From Whitmania pigra (taxonomy: Eukaryota; Annelida; Clitellata; Hirudinida; Haemopidae): DNA of 64,000 nt. The DNA is taken from positions 2,540,501 to 2,604,500 of the forward strand of contig JAJTWR010000113.1 of the NCBI GenBank assembly GCA_021613335.1, in the 5' to 3' direction. A model generated the notes under the pieces. That model ran no database searches. It saw nothing but the letters and a program-made list of their open reading frames with translations, and was not told the DNA's origin. Positions within the stretch are counted from its first letter, which is position 1, and each line of letters begins with the position of its first letter. Below, in pieces: positions 34,011 to 45,576 of the stretch. A program made the position numbers and the translations under genes.

Positions 34011-37000
34011 TTACGTGACATTGGTAATCTTCTTGCTGTAGTACTTCTTAGTGGCGATGACCTTCTGAATGTAGGCTTCAGTGAATCTGGTGATTTTGTC
34101 TCTGTTATAACTGAGCTTGTTGGTATTGAGAATCTATCAACAGCAAATAATTCAAACGCTGTCAAAATTTGTTCACTTCCAATTTTAGATCAATAGCAGT
34201 AATGCATAATTTTAATGCATAAAGCATAATTTTCAGAAACAAAAATATACACAATATGTATTGGTATTTAACAACAGGTAGGATTTTAATGCCATAAACC
34301 AAAATAATTTGAATAAAAATTATATTATATGGATGAAATAAATAAAAACAAGTAAATGAGATAAACAAAAAAATCATGAGCATCGATAGTAACATCTGAA
34401 AGCAATGGTTCGAAGAACCAATAAAACCTAAGAAAATAATGAAATGCTTAGCGAATGAATAACACAATAACATAGAGTTAAAATGGCATTTCATCATCAA
34501 AATAAAAACAAACAATTAGTATATCAATAATAATAATAACAATAATAATAATGTTGGTTGAAAACAATGCCACATTTAAAATAAACCTTTGGAACAGCTT
34601 TTCTCAGTATGTCCTTGTAGTCTTCCTTATCAATCTTCCCCCTTTTATAGACTGGCCTTAGAAGCCCTTTGATGTCACAGACAAGTTTCTGTTGGAGCTC
34701 AACTCGATTTGCAGCCTGTAAAACATGAAGATCTTATGATTGGAATGCTTATATTCCTACTTTTAAAAAATCAAAAAAAATCATTCAAATATTTTTATGT
34801 AATGTCTTTTCAAAAGGGTAGAGAAAATATCAGTACAAAGCCAAAGTCCTTATATTAATTACAGATAGAATAAAAATGCTAACTTTATTACAATAAGGCC
34901 GTAGTAATATTAATCAGCTTATTATCATTAATAACCACTTTTATTAATATAATGCAAAAGTAAAAGCAATGCACCTACCTTTACTCTCTTCTTGCCAGTA
35001 GATTTAAAAATGTCCTCTGAGCTCTGCCTCTCATTGAGGTTTGAAGAGCTGCATCTATCCTCTGGGCAAACACCAGCAAGGGAAGGTGGGGAAAAGGACA
35101 TGGCATCCTCAGATCTTGGGGATACAGTGTTGACATCAAATGGAGAATACGACATTTTGGCACTTTCACTACTTTTGGCAAGAGAGTCAAGCTCACAGAA
35201 TGAGCTCTTATTGAAGGTTGATAAAGACTGGAGGCTGAGGTAATGGAGAATTGATGGACTGACAGACTTTTGTGACTGAAGGAGAAAGGGTAAGGATAAA
35301 AGAGGATTGGTTGAAAAGGCCATAAGTCCATTCTGACTGATAGATGCCTGACCCAAAGGTTTTTGTATAGAACGGAATCTGGCCAGCAATTGTTGAAGGA
35401 GGTCGTTGCTGCCACTGTTGAGATTGCCGAGAAAATTTGTACTGCTGTTCCCTGATGACACTTGACTGTTGAGTGTTTGCAATAGAAGCTGAACTAAGTC
35501 TGGCAGGCCCATATTACCCGGTGGAGTAGCACATCCTACAGGGGATGCCGGTGAAACTGGAGATGTGTCCCCAAGCACAGAAGGAGGCTGGGAAGATGGG
35601 GTATAAGCACCTTGAGGAGAATCACTTCCAGCTGGAGAAAGGCCTGGAATGTGATTAGGATTGTAGGCACCTGGATTTTCATCTTGAAAAATATTCTTTT
35701 TATCTCCTTTATATTGAATCTTGAGCAATCTGTCATTTTCGGTTGGAGAATAACTATAGAGGTCATCATCAGGAACCAAATCCTCAATTCTATTGCAGGG
35801 TTCATCTGTCGGACTATATCTTGGATCAATTACATTATTGTCATCAGCGTCTCCATTATTTTCTGTGTAATGAGTTTTGTTGCTTCCATCATCATTTACA
35901 AGGCTAATGGCATTATCTTCGTAGACATTGTCATCACCAGGTGAATACATATCTTGATATTCATCTCCTGAACAGCTATTCTCAGACAAAAGTCTTGAAG
36001 TTTGAATGCTCTGAATGGGATCATTAGAAATTGATTCAAGATTGTCATAAAATGTAGGATTCCTGTTTCCTTCAACAAATTCATTCAAGTTTTTGGTGAC
36101 ATTAGTTTCTGAAGCCTTTGGAGATGCATCATCTGAAATGCTTTCTATAGCACAATTTTCATCTGATTCTTTATCAATCAGGCAATCATTATCACCTCCA
36201 TTATTGGAACTCTCATTGCATTCATCTTCATGCTCGTCAACTGAATTTTTTATGCTCTCTTCGTAGATGTCACTAAAAGAGATTTCGAGTACACCGTCAT
36301 CATTGTCCTCAATTTTTTCATCCGCAGGCTGATCAATGTCATCTGCACAAGTTTTGCTGCAACCATCACAAATGTTCTCACCCTCATCAGTAATCAAAGG
36401 ATCTTGCATTGGATCTTGATCTTTACTGTTATAATCATCCTCTAGACTTCTGTTAGCTTCAAAATTTATTCTTAAATCACCTTCATTTTCAATCATATCA
36501 TTACAAATAATAGCAGGAGATTTAGCAACAAACAAATTGGAGGTAACTTCTGTCTCATCACAAGCTCCTTTGCTGGGGATGACATTTGTTTCTTCAACAT
36601 CACAAATTTCATGAGCATCATTATCATCATTGGGGTTATTATTAATACTACTGAGTTGACTTGCATCAAACATCTGGTCATTTTTAGTAATATGACCCTC
36701 TGACAATTGTTCGTAGGTGGATATGGTGGAGTCAGGAATGTCATTCGTTTTGGCAATTTCATCTTTTGGACATTGGAGGTCATTTTCTGACCTAACAATA
36801 TTGCATCTATAACTACAAGCACTGCTATTATCAATCTTGGCTTCGTCATCAATGACATCATCCTCAGTGATTTGCTTCTTTTCTCGGACAGCAGAATTAC
36901 CGATAAACACGTCATCATTATCATTACCATTATCATCCTTGTCTTTGGTGTTTGGGTCCTCATGAGAAAATGGTAGCCCATCAATTTGAACTTGAGTCAA

Positions 37001-39040
37001 TTTTTCAACTTGAGCTTCAAAGTTTGGCTCATAATTTGCATCAGGCAAGCCTTGTACAGCAACAATATTCTCATCAATGCCAAAAGAATCTTTGAATCTT
37101 TCACCTTCATTTTTCTTGGAAAGCATTAAACCATCTTCCTTGATTCCACAGAATTCCTCGTCATTGGTGTCATCCTTGTGATGTCGTCTTTTGTGTTTCT
37201 TTTTCTTGAGTTTCTTGCACCCCTCATCTACATCCCCTTCACTAACATGTCTTCTCTTCCTATGTCTGCCAGAGTCAGAATTTGATGAAGATTTTTGCCT
37301 GTGATCTCTAGATTTTCGAGAGTTTTTTTCTCTCCAGTGCTTGCTCTTGATAGGAGAGCAGGAGCGATAACATGCCTTCATTAAGGTTTTCCTTCTCTCT
37401 TCTAGCTCTTTGAGTGATTCATCCTCAATGTTCAACTTCTGGCTCAAAAAAACCCTGGTCCTACACTCTGTGTCACTGTCTTCTATATGATCTTCCTCGT
37501 GCAACCATCTCTGCACATCGCAAGCTTTACTTGACTCAAAGACTTGTTCTCCAAATTTCTGATTTCTCAACCTGTGATAATCTGAGTCCCTAGTTCTATA
37601 ACTTGAACAATAAGACCGAGACCGACTCCTGGAGAAATCCTTCCCTTCTCTTATGATCACCTTCCTCTGTCCTTCCCTCAATTGTGAAAATGAATTGTGG
37701 GAATCATTCCTAGATTGAAAATTTCTCTGAACACTGACGAGAATGTTGTCTGGGTATATGTCTGGAAAAGTGATATCATTTTTTGATGTTTGAAACACAT
37801 GATGATCATGATTGTGCCTGGGAAATTCTTGAAATTTCTTCCCTTGCAGTTCATCAAAGTATTTGCAGCTTGTATGCTGTCCATCACCCATGTAAAATTC
37901 TGATCTTCTGCTGAAATTGCAACGAGCAAATGATCTTTCGACTTCACCATGTTTTGAAAATTCTGTGGTATCTTGGCCATGTCTAGATGTTTCTGGCTTG
38001 TAACCATGGTCAAAATAATACTGCTCAAATTCAGAGGACTGATACTCCCTATCAAAATGATTTGAAGAGTGGAAATTTTCTCTTGAAGCAGGATTTTTAA
38101 AGCGGGAGCTATCAATGATCTCCCTTAAGTCAGAGATGAGTCTGTTCTTATGTTGTCGAGATAGGACAGGCAACATTCTCTCTTCCTTGGCCTGTGCTCT
38201 GTCATGATTAGAAGAGCTTCTATATCCTCCTACCCTGTGGCCTTCATACCTTTTGCTTGAAAATGAACTGTCATTACAGAGTCTGGAAGAATTGAATTGA
38301 TGATGTGTTGACAGAGAGGATTCAGAAAACCTAACATCTTCAGAATATCTATCATCAATTCGGCCAGACAAAATCATCGTACAGTCTTGTGAGTCTCGAT
38401 GCTTAGAACTATCAAAATTGAGAACATGAGAATCTAAGCATCTCTCCTCTTGTTTGAGAACAGTTTCTTTAGAGCTTGATTCAATATTACAGTGTGACTT
38501 TTTTGCATTTATCACAGCCTCTTCCTTTTGATTCAAGCCGCTCCTGTGGGAGTCTTCATGAGAGACAAGTTCTAAACTTTCAACAAAATTGCACACAACA
38601 GTTCTTGAGTCACATTTATAGGCTTGGGAATTATTTTTAAAATCTGCAGTCCAGTTCAAGTTCAGCAGCTGATTGTGGTTTTCAGTGATTTCTTGAAACA
38701 ACCTACTTTGTGGCATTTCTGGATGACTCAAAGTATCAAAAGTAGTGTTTGTAAAACTTTTACAGGCCTCACCAGGCATGGCTGTAGGTACATTGCAGAT
38801 ATAGTCACTCATCATTTTAAAACAGGACACTGGAACAGAAGGTCTTGAGTCGTATAGAGATTCTTTATCTTCAGGTCTGCAGAATGATGAAGCTTCTGTC
38901 TCAGGATAGTGGTAGAAGGCTTCTCCCATGATGCAAACTTCCTTGGAGTTGTCATTAACGTCATATCTATCGGGAGTTAACGGTTCGACATAAGGTGGAG
39001 TGACAGGCTCACACATAAGACCAATCCGTGAAAGCTCCAT
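34011..39040 (-). CDS. Arg/Ser-rich nuclear protein with SCAF1/SCAF11/PHRF1-type C-terminal domain
   Basis: Three coding exons on the minus strand: 39040-34979 (1354 codons), 34715-34587 (43) and 34133-34011 (40 plus TAA). All junctions are phase 0 GT-AG, giving 1437 residues. The middle is basic and RS-like ('RSRSRSYCSSYRTRDSD', then 'KKLKKKKHKRRHHK' near residue 620), followed by several hundred acidic Asp/Glu/Asn-rich residues. A Pro/Ser/Thr part follows, then a C-terminal domain with 'LLRPVYKRGKIDKEDYKDIL' and 'RKAVPK'. That domain is known from SCAF1 (SFRS19), SCAF11 and PHRF1, which link the RNA polymerase II CTD to splicing. No RING, PHD or RRM is visible. The ATG has a good context (TCAAAATGG) and an in-frame stop upstream. 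The exact orthologue is uncertain. Confidence 0.8.
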
Positions 39041-39515
39041 TTTGACAAAAACTTCCAGTTTGTTTTAACTGTAAGCAAATGTAATAGAACAGACACAACT
39101 AAAAGTTATCACCATTAAGCAACTCATCGTGAAGAGCTATTTATGATTGTCTTGAAGATAGCTCTGAAATGTTTTACGGTACTACTTTTATTTCAAAATA
39201 TTAGAAAAGCCGAAGAGCTAGTTAAATGGTCAGAGTATTTAATTTTACAAACTAATATTCCTTCAAATTATTTAATTATTATTTCTAAGCTCTAAATCTG
39301 AACAACAGGAACATTCACAGATAATATAAGCAAACATAACAAAAAGACAGACCACCGCACTGTTTTGGCTCGCTAGGTAGAAACATTATCAAGAATTGGT
39401 AGACCTAATACAGTGGTAAATTCTGACTAAAAATTTCCATTTTTAGGAATTAAAAATTTAAAGCATGTCAAGATACTATTAAGAAACAATAAAATTTGTC
39501 AACTTTTGTAAATAT

Positions 39516-40859
39516 TTAGAGATGATCGATTCGAGAACGTAAACACTGTAGCACTCTTAACTTAAAATTTTTCGAAATTCTCAGGATCGTAATTTTGACT
39601 TGACTAGTGCGATCCTTTAACATCCTTCTAAAATTAGCATTTAAAAGTATTAAAAGAAAGATATTCGAAGAAGATTTCACGACAACTGCCAGATTAGCCA
39701 GGCAGTTGAAGTACATTAAAAAGTATTTACCGCGCCTTATAAAGGGATGAATAAAATCGGTCGCATATAGAGAAAGAGGCGTCATTTTGACAGATTCACA
39801 GGTTACCCACAAGCAAGCAGAGCATGATAAATATGAAGCGAAATGTATGATCCTTTCCTCAGGAATTGTCACATTGAATTTTCTCCTTTCGTGGATTCTA
39901 CGAAGGGTATCAATGATCCTTTTGTTTCGGTATGAATACAACATCAAAGGAGCGATATAAATCCCAGCCAGGTATGGAAACAAATAGATGCACAAATAGA
40001 ATACATCTCTACTGTAAGGAAGGGACATGTCATTCAGATCCCAATAATTTTTTACAGGCACATTGCACATCGAGTGAACGTGTACTGAGTTTAACATCAT
40101 ACGCATTGGTGGTAAATATAACGAAAAGTAAACCGCTCCAGCTATTGCAGGAAGAATCATAAATCTGGCATTTATTCTTAAATCTGGATTGAAACAATCT
40201 TTTGAGTCCTGATCCTTCAAAGTGTTTTGATCGAAATAACGTATAAGCTCTAAGGCTTTTTGAGTATCGTACAAAATCAAATGAAACGTCCAAGATCTTA
40301 TGAAAAGCATATATCCGAAGAAGCACGTAAAATAATTTAACGTTTCCAAGTTAGTAGAATCAGTGTATATGCAGCTAATGAACGTAAGGCAGAGAAGAAA
40401 ACAGAGGTATATCTCATCCATCAAAATGCATAAAAGGATCGCAATTTTGACATTATGTGGCCTGCTCTTGTCCCGACAAATGTAGCAAACTGCTGCGAAA
40501 TTTAAGATTAACCCCATTATAACGACAGAACTTAGAATTTCAAGCTCAAAAAATCTACTGAATGCTTGATAGTTTTGACCGAGGTATGACACGAAATACT
40601 CTGTGGCATTGCCTATTGACTTCATACTGTTTTGGAGCATTTCCTCGATGTCTGGGCCTGAGGAGACTCTTCCATTCGTGTCTTTTGGCATTGTTTCAGT
40701 TGTTTGGTACCTGGAGTCATTGTAAAGCTGCGTGGAAGTATTGCCGCTAACGTCTAACGTTGTCGTCCTATAAAATGAGTTTTGAAAATGCTCAGAAGTG
40801 AAAGTTTCCTTGTCCGAGTTCACCTGACTAGCGTTCGTTGTATTGCAATACAGATCCAT
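39516..40859 (-). CDS. Intronless divergent seven-transmembrane receptor (GPCR-like)
   Basis: A single open frame of 447 residues. The N terminus of about 100 residues is Ser/Thr/Asn-rich with N-glycosylation sites at Asn6, 9, 40, 47 and 84. Seven hydrophobic segments follow at about 105-127, 139-162, 175-197, 232-252, 287-309, 338-356 and 380-407, then a basic cytoplasmic tail. Cys179 and Cys265 are placed for the usual extracellular disulphide. Class A landmarks are degenerate: the E/DRY position reads 'YDTQ' (197-200) and the NPxxY region reads 'SSNIFLLILL'. I infer an orphan peptide-receptor-like rhodopsin-family GPCR; ligand unknown. No signal peptide is evident. Confidence 0.75.
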   Translation of the reverse strand: MDLYCNTTNASQVNSDKETFTSEHFQNSFYRTTTLDVSGNTSTQLYNDSRYQTTETMPKDTNGRVSSGPDIEEMLQNSMKSIGNATEYFVSYLGQNYQAFSRFFELEILSSVVIMGLILNFAAVCYICRDKSRPHNVKIAILLCILMDEIYLCFLLCLTFISCIYTDSTNLETLNYFTCFFGYMLFIRSWTFHLILYDTQKALELIRYFDQNTLKDQDSKDCFNPDLRINARFMILPAIAGAVYFSLYLPPMRMMLNSVHVHSMCNVPVKNYWDLNDMSLPYSRDVFYLCIYLFPYLAGIYIAPLMLYSYRNKRIIDTLRRIHERRKFNVTIPEERIIHFASYLSCSACLWVTCESVKMTPLSLYATDFIHPFIRRGKYFLMYFNCLANLAVVVKSSSNIFLLILLNANFRRMLKDRTSQVKITILRISKNFKLRVLQCLRSRIDHL

Positions 40860-41499
40860 GCCTAAAAGCTAAATCACATCGATTAAATTATTCGTAAAAT
40901 GCAAAACAACTGTACACGTATTGATCATAACTTTATTTAATGTACGTGTATATTTTAATTTTGCGGATAGATAACAAACCCGGCTTATGTCTGTCTCCTG
41001 GAATTGCGGGCATTTATATTGAACCAAGAGATAATAATATTTCCTCGTAAGAATAACAAAAACAGGAACATTCCCCCGAGAGTGATGCGTTTGTTATTCT
41101 CCGAGCGTGAGCAAACAAAAGAGATAACCAATTCCGTTTATGAATAACAATGTGTACTAGAAAAATAAGCGGGAGCACAAGGGGGCACTTCAATCAAGTA
41201 ATAATGAACCATTATAAGATCTCAGCAATTTCAGTATTGCTTTGTCTAAAACAAAAGGTAAAAAATATTTTTTAAATCACTAATTTTAAACTGAAAATTA
41301 AATTATATTTTAAAAAAGTAAAATTTTGTTATTCTAAAATGTTTAAAATGCCTTGAAATAATGTTAGCTTGATATTTCATACGTTTATTGCCCATCCATC
41401 ATGATGCAACGATCGACATCATTGAAAAGTTACCACCCTTTCAAAAAGAAATTTAGATTTCCCATTCTTATGCATAATCACTCCAGATCTCTTTCTTGT
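40860..41499. other. Intergenic; nothing recognised
   Basis: AT-rich upstream region of the receptor gene, no repeat or coding signal that I can name. Confidence 0.4.
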
Positions 41500-41720
41500 T
41501 CTGACTGATATAAACACGTTCCCCAAACTCATATTCTGCCGTCTTATTCTTGCTTCCAATATGCATATCGGAGCACTTGCTCACATTGAATAGCATCTGC
41601 CACTATTGTGACCACTTGAATAATTTATTTAGGTCAGTCTGGCATTCATCCACATTCTCTTTCTTACTGACTTTTCTGATTACTTTTGTGTCATCTGCCT
41701 TGATGGAATTTCTGAAGATA
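41500..41720 (-). mobile_element. LINE reverse-transcriptase fragment (L2/CR1-like)
   Basis: The minus strand reads 'IKADDTKVIRKV' (an F/Y-ADDTK relic) near 41700, then 'LNKLFKWSQ' and, after a stop, 'WQMLFNVSKCSDMHIGSK' near 41605-41550. The same blocks occur at 48030-48130, so both belong to one LINE family. Confidence 0.75.
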
Positions 41721-42105
41721 CATGACTTAGACCTGGGAAACTGTCGCGGGCAACGCTACGTCAATACATCTGCAATGAATGGCAAGTGCAATGGTCTAAA
41801 AATCATGAGTATCCAGTCAGATGTACTGCGTGAATTAAATTTCAGTGACATCAACAGCGAGTTTGCCACACGGAAATCTAGAAAAGTATCTGGACTATAA
41901 TCATAGCTGTTATAACTTCATTCATTTTCTGATTTCAGCCATATTTATTTGGTTATATTATAAGTTTATTTTTCATGGAAAATTAAATTATTATAACTGT
42001 AAGTAAATTTGGCAAGTACAACTCGTGTTCCAAGTATTTATATATTATAATTTATTATAGGTTACTAGTATGTGATGTGGACTGTGCAATAAAGGGAATT
42101 GGAAA
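41721..42105. other. Intergenic; nothing recognised
   Basis: An open + frame at about 41700-41900 runs out of the LINE fragment without any further recognised block. Confidence 0.35.
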
Positions 42106-42210
42106 AGGGCCTCCCTTCCAAGTGGGCCCAGGGCCAACCACCGGCTTAATCCGGCATCGCCATCTGTTCATCTAGTTATGAAACGGCCTTTAATAAAATA
42201 CAAACACACT
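42106..42210 (+). repeat. Retroposon 3'-end repeat
   Basis: It ends CTAGTTATGAAACGGCCTTTAATAAAA, related to the tails at 130-165 (+), 17429-17463 (-) and 53011-53062 (-). The body (GGGCCCAGGGCCAACC...) is GC-rich compared with its flanks. Confidence 0.5.
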
Positions 42211-42908
42211 CTTCGGTGGTGGTTTTCATCGGTCGTTAAACATGTTGGCTGATGCGACTAAGACTAAGCTTGATACTTCTCGTCGATATTGTTTGGTACC
42301 GATACAGTACCGGCATGGACACTCGTTTGATTAACTGATGCTGCCCGACTCCCGAGAGTGTCAGAGTATGCAAGGGTCGAAATGCTCAAAGAAGGGGTTT
42401 AGTTTCCCCTCTGAGGATTCCTGTCGGAGCTCGGAAAGAGATTCACCTATTAGGACATTACATTACTATATATATATCTTATTTCGACAAGATGAATGCA
42501 AAAAGAAAAAGCTATTCTAACGAATGAAAGAAAGGAAACGTGGAAGACTCACTATACAGAAATTGTACAGCTTTTTGTAGAGCAAATAAGTTGGATATCC
42601 GAATGATCCGCAAATTAAAGTTAATTGGGGGAGATTAATTGGCTTCAGATGAGACGAAAAAAAAGGCCGCCTCCTCAAGTTGTGTCTAGGGTTTGACACC
42701 CCCCCCCCTCGGAAAAAAGCTGAAATGATGTCTCTGCTCAAACCGCGAGCAGAGTATGATGAACTCAGTTAACAGCAGTGTTGCAAAAAGTACCACATTT
42801 CAGTAATTAAGTAAAATGATGTGCTGGATACATGCGTTCCATATGTTCCTTCAAGTTTGGCGATGAACCTTCCAATGCTAAACATATATTGTAAGTTTCT
42901 TGAATCGC

Positions 42909-43690
42909 AATATTTATTTATTTATTTATTTTATTAAGTGGGTAGAGGACCGGAACCTCTTACATGCCCACTATCAAAACAGCAAAACATTGAAAAAAAG
43001 AAACGAGAGGTTCAATCAGTAATAGACGAGAAAAGGAGACAAGTCATATTCATTGAGAAGGGAGGTGAAGCGACTATAGGTGCTAGCTGAGACTAAGCTA
43101 TTAGGTAGTTTATTCCAAATGTTAATAATTCGATTTGTGAAAAAATATTTGGTGTTGTCTATTGCGCAAAAATATGACCTTAGTTTAAATTGATGACCTC
43201 TAGTTGATGAGTAGCTTGCAAAATGAATATGGTTTTTAAGGTGAGTTGATGTTAAATTGTTGATGATCCTGTATAATAAGCAGAGGTCAGCTATTAAACG
43301 GCGATGTTCAAGCGATTTAAGTTGTAGAGCCTTGAGCCGGTCATGGTACTTTAGCTGTCCAACAGCAGGAATGGCCTTGGTAAATTTCTTTTGGATGTTT
43401 TCAATGTTCTCGATCAGGTATTTATGGTGAGGGTTCCAGACCTGACTGCTGTACTCTAGGATTGGTCTGACATATACGCAGAAAGCTTTGGTGAGAAGAT
43501 TCTTGTCCCTGGAGGTGAATGATTTGAGAATCAGTCTTGAGCGGACTGCAGCTTTGTGTGTGATGTTGTCAATGTGAAGCCGGAATTTTAAGTCTGAGTC
43601 TATGATGACACCAAGATCTCTGGTTTGATCAACACTGGTGAGCAGGATATCATTGATGTAGTATTGTTGTGGGCCATTCCTGGAACTGGT
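42909..43690 (-). mobile_element. 5'-truncated LINE with uninterrupted RT C-terminal frame
   Basis: The minus strand stays open from about 43690 to a TGA at 43018-43016. It encodes the end of a CR1/jockey-type reverse transcriptase: 'RDLGVIIDSDLKFRLHI', 'FCVYVRPILEYSSQVWNP', 'IENIQKKFTKAIP', 'LEHRRLIADL' and 'IINIWNKLPNSLVSAST'. It ends in a (TAAA)n tail at 42909. No frameshift over about 225 codons implies a young insertion, truncated at its 5' end as is usual for LINEs. Confidence 0.88.
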
Positions 43691-43799
43691 TTTAATTGAG
43701 CAATTAATTAAATTGTGAGATTATAAGCTGGAATCTTATTAATATTTTAGACGATTAAACTTGCCGCTTAATTAAATTTCCTGATAACAATTAAACTCA

Positions 43800-43986
43800 A
43801 AACGGTCATAAAAACATTCAACCACTAATTTCATTTAATTAAATTTGAAATCAGTTATAGGTTAATGCATTCAATTCATATAAATTATTTTGTAAAAAGG
43901 TACATTGGCTGTTTTGACGGGGCTAATTTGTCACCGGGCTATTTTGTCCTGGGCTTTTTGTCACGGGCTATTTTGACGGGTCACCA
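43800..43986 (+). mobile_element. MITE copy upstream of RING gene 1
   Basis: It contains 'GAAATCAGTTATAGGTTAAT' and ends with repeated 'GGGCTATTTTGACGGG' words and GGGTCACC. It is the same family and orientation as 49453-49655. Only the right inverted repeat is clear; the left end is eroded. Confidence 0.75.
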
Positions 43987-44028
43987 ATACCGAGTCAACG
44001 CGCCAGGACCAGCCGAGGCACACGATCT
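43987..44028 (+). repeat. Short dispersed repeat
   Basis: 'AATACCGAGTCAACGCGCCA' followed by GGACCAGCCGAGGCAC. Related copies lie at about 45790-45860 and 46868-46925. It is probably the internal part of a retroposon whose start, TCCGTTRAATAACGA, is visible at 45750 and 46803. Confidence 0.5.
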
Positions 44029-44528
44029 GACTGAAACAAAGCTAATCGTGCTTTTCGGAGCTTCATTCCCAAAGATTACATATAATCAGCATATTAAAAA
44101 TTTATTATAAAATTTTGAAAAGTTACTATTTACCTTTAAATATTTTTTTAATTTCTGTGACGTCACGCAATAGTTAACTCCCCCCTCCTCTGTTACAAAC
44201 AGTCACACTTTCTTAGACCTCCCTCCCCCTCGAGCGTGACGTACTTTATGGACGGCCCCTTAGCACTCTTAGCACTACATTTTATGGCAATTAATTATTG
44301 TAATTATTGCAACTATTGCATGATAGTAATATTTTCAATTTTAAAAAGATATTTTTAATATGTTTAAATTAATAATTAGTCATAAACTTTCAAAATTTTG
44401 GAAATGATAGGTCATGCGAATTAGAATAGTACCTAGTTGATAAACGCTAAGAATCTTATCGGTTTTGTTTATTTGAGAAGGGCTGTTCTTTGAAATTTTA
44501 TTCGTGAAGCATCGGTGACGCTTGTTAA
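44029..44528. other. Upstream region of RING gene 1
   Basis: No repeat or promoter element that I can name with confidence. No TATA box in an obvious position before the ATG at 44529. Confidence 0.35.
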
Positions 44529-45576
44529 ATGGGCATCAAGCTAAGCATACCGGGATTCAATATTAATAATTACTGTTGGGAAAAATGCCTTAGATATTCG
44601 GGCGAAAAAGAGTTGATTATGGGATCCTGTCCAATTTGTCTTAATAAGCTTTGTCTTTCGAATTTGGCACGTCTGCCTGCATGTAGTCATGAATTCTGTA
44701 AAACGTGCATTGACGAATGGATGTTGGGGTAAGTTTTTCTTAAAACAATTGGATTATTTATTTTACACAAACTAATTTATTGCAATTACATTATTCAAAT
44801 ATAATTTTGATTTAATAAAATTCCTTTTTAGTAAAAAAGATTGTCCAATGTGTAGAGCTGAAATTAAAGAAAAAGCAATCCCTTTGGTATTATCAGTTCC
44901 GCGGTTAGCAATGGATGGTCACTGGGACTGCGTTTTAAGTGAATATAAGTTCATCGAAAAGTACTTGTCAGAGCTAACTAAAGAATGGCAAGAATTGGTG
45001 CAGGCTATGTTCACGTTGACTTACGTCTACGATGTTAAAGGAAGCGAGATATTGAAGTCGGATACTACCAAAATTATTAAGAAAAAAGAAAAAGGTTTTG
45101 TTGTCTTTTCGGAACGAGAAAAAACCAAAGTTATCTTAATCTGCTCCATACCTCAATTTTTAATAAGACTTGCTATTACTGAAAGAGATGATACCCCTAT
45201 CGAGGCAGACAATAAGTATGCCGACAATGTTGTTGAACTTTTGAACAAGCAGTTACAAGCGTGTTGGAAAGTTACACCCCAGCTCTTCAAGAGCTCAGTA
45301 CGTTATATATATGTTCGCAACTTTGAAAATTACACGGTTACCCTGTTCATGAATAGTTACGATCAATCGGCATTTGAAAATTTCCATGTTATTAAGAATC
45401 ACAAAGAAATTTCAGAGTTGAAACACCTCAATTTTGACGAATCCCACTTCAAGCGTCTGGAATATAGTCTATTGGCTGTAAATTTAAATGAATTATATCC
45501 AACTCCTAAACAAGAGCAAGAACGTGCAAATTGTCGTTGTAAGGTGTTGAGCGAGAGCAGCTTTCTTGGTTTTTAA
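44529..45576 (+). CDS. RING-finger protein, paralogue 1 (putative E3 ubiquitin ligase)
   Basis: Two exons, 44529-44728 and 44832-45576, phase 2 GT-AG intron of 103 bp; 314 residues. A C3HC4 RING-HC finger has ligands Cys34, Cys37, Cys52, His54, Cys57, Cys60, Cys71 and Cys74, interrupted by the intron just before the last pair. RING fingers of this type normally recruit E2-ubiquitin. The remaining 240 residues form a domain I do not recognise, shared with paralogue 2. Its core reads YAD-x-VVE-x-LNKQ-x-x-ACW-(K/R)-VT, and a Cys-x-Cys-Lys motif lies near the C terminus. The protein begins MGIKLS, fitting the MGxxxS N-myristoylation consensus. No transmembrane segment. Not a transposon protein by any motif I can see. 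Confidence 0.85.

Noticed and set aside
35612..35944. 110-codon forward frame, and several others at 35-39 kb
   Set aside because: Shadows of the large minus-strand exon.
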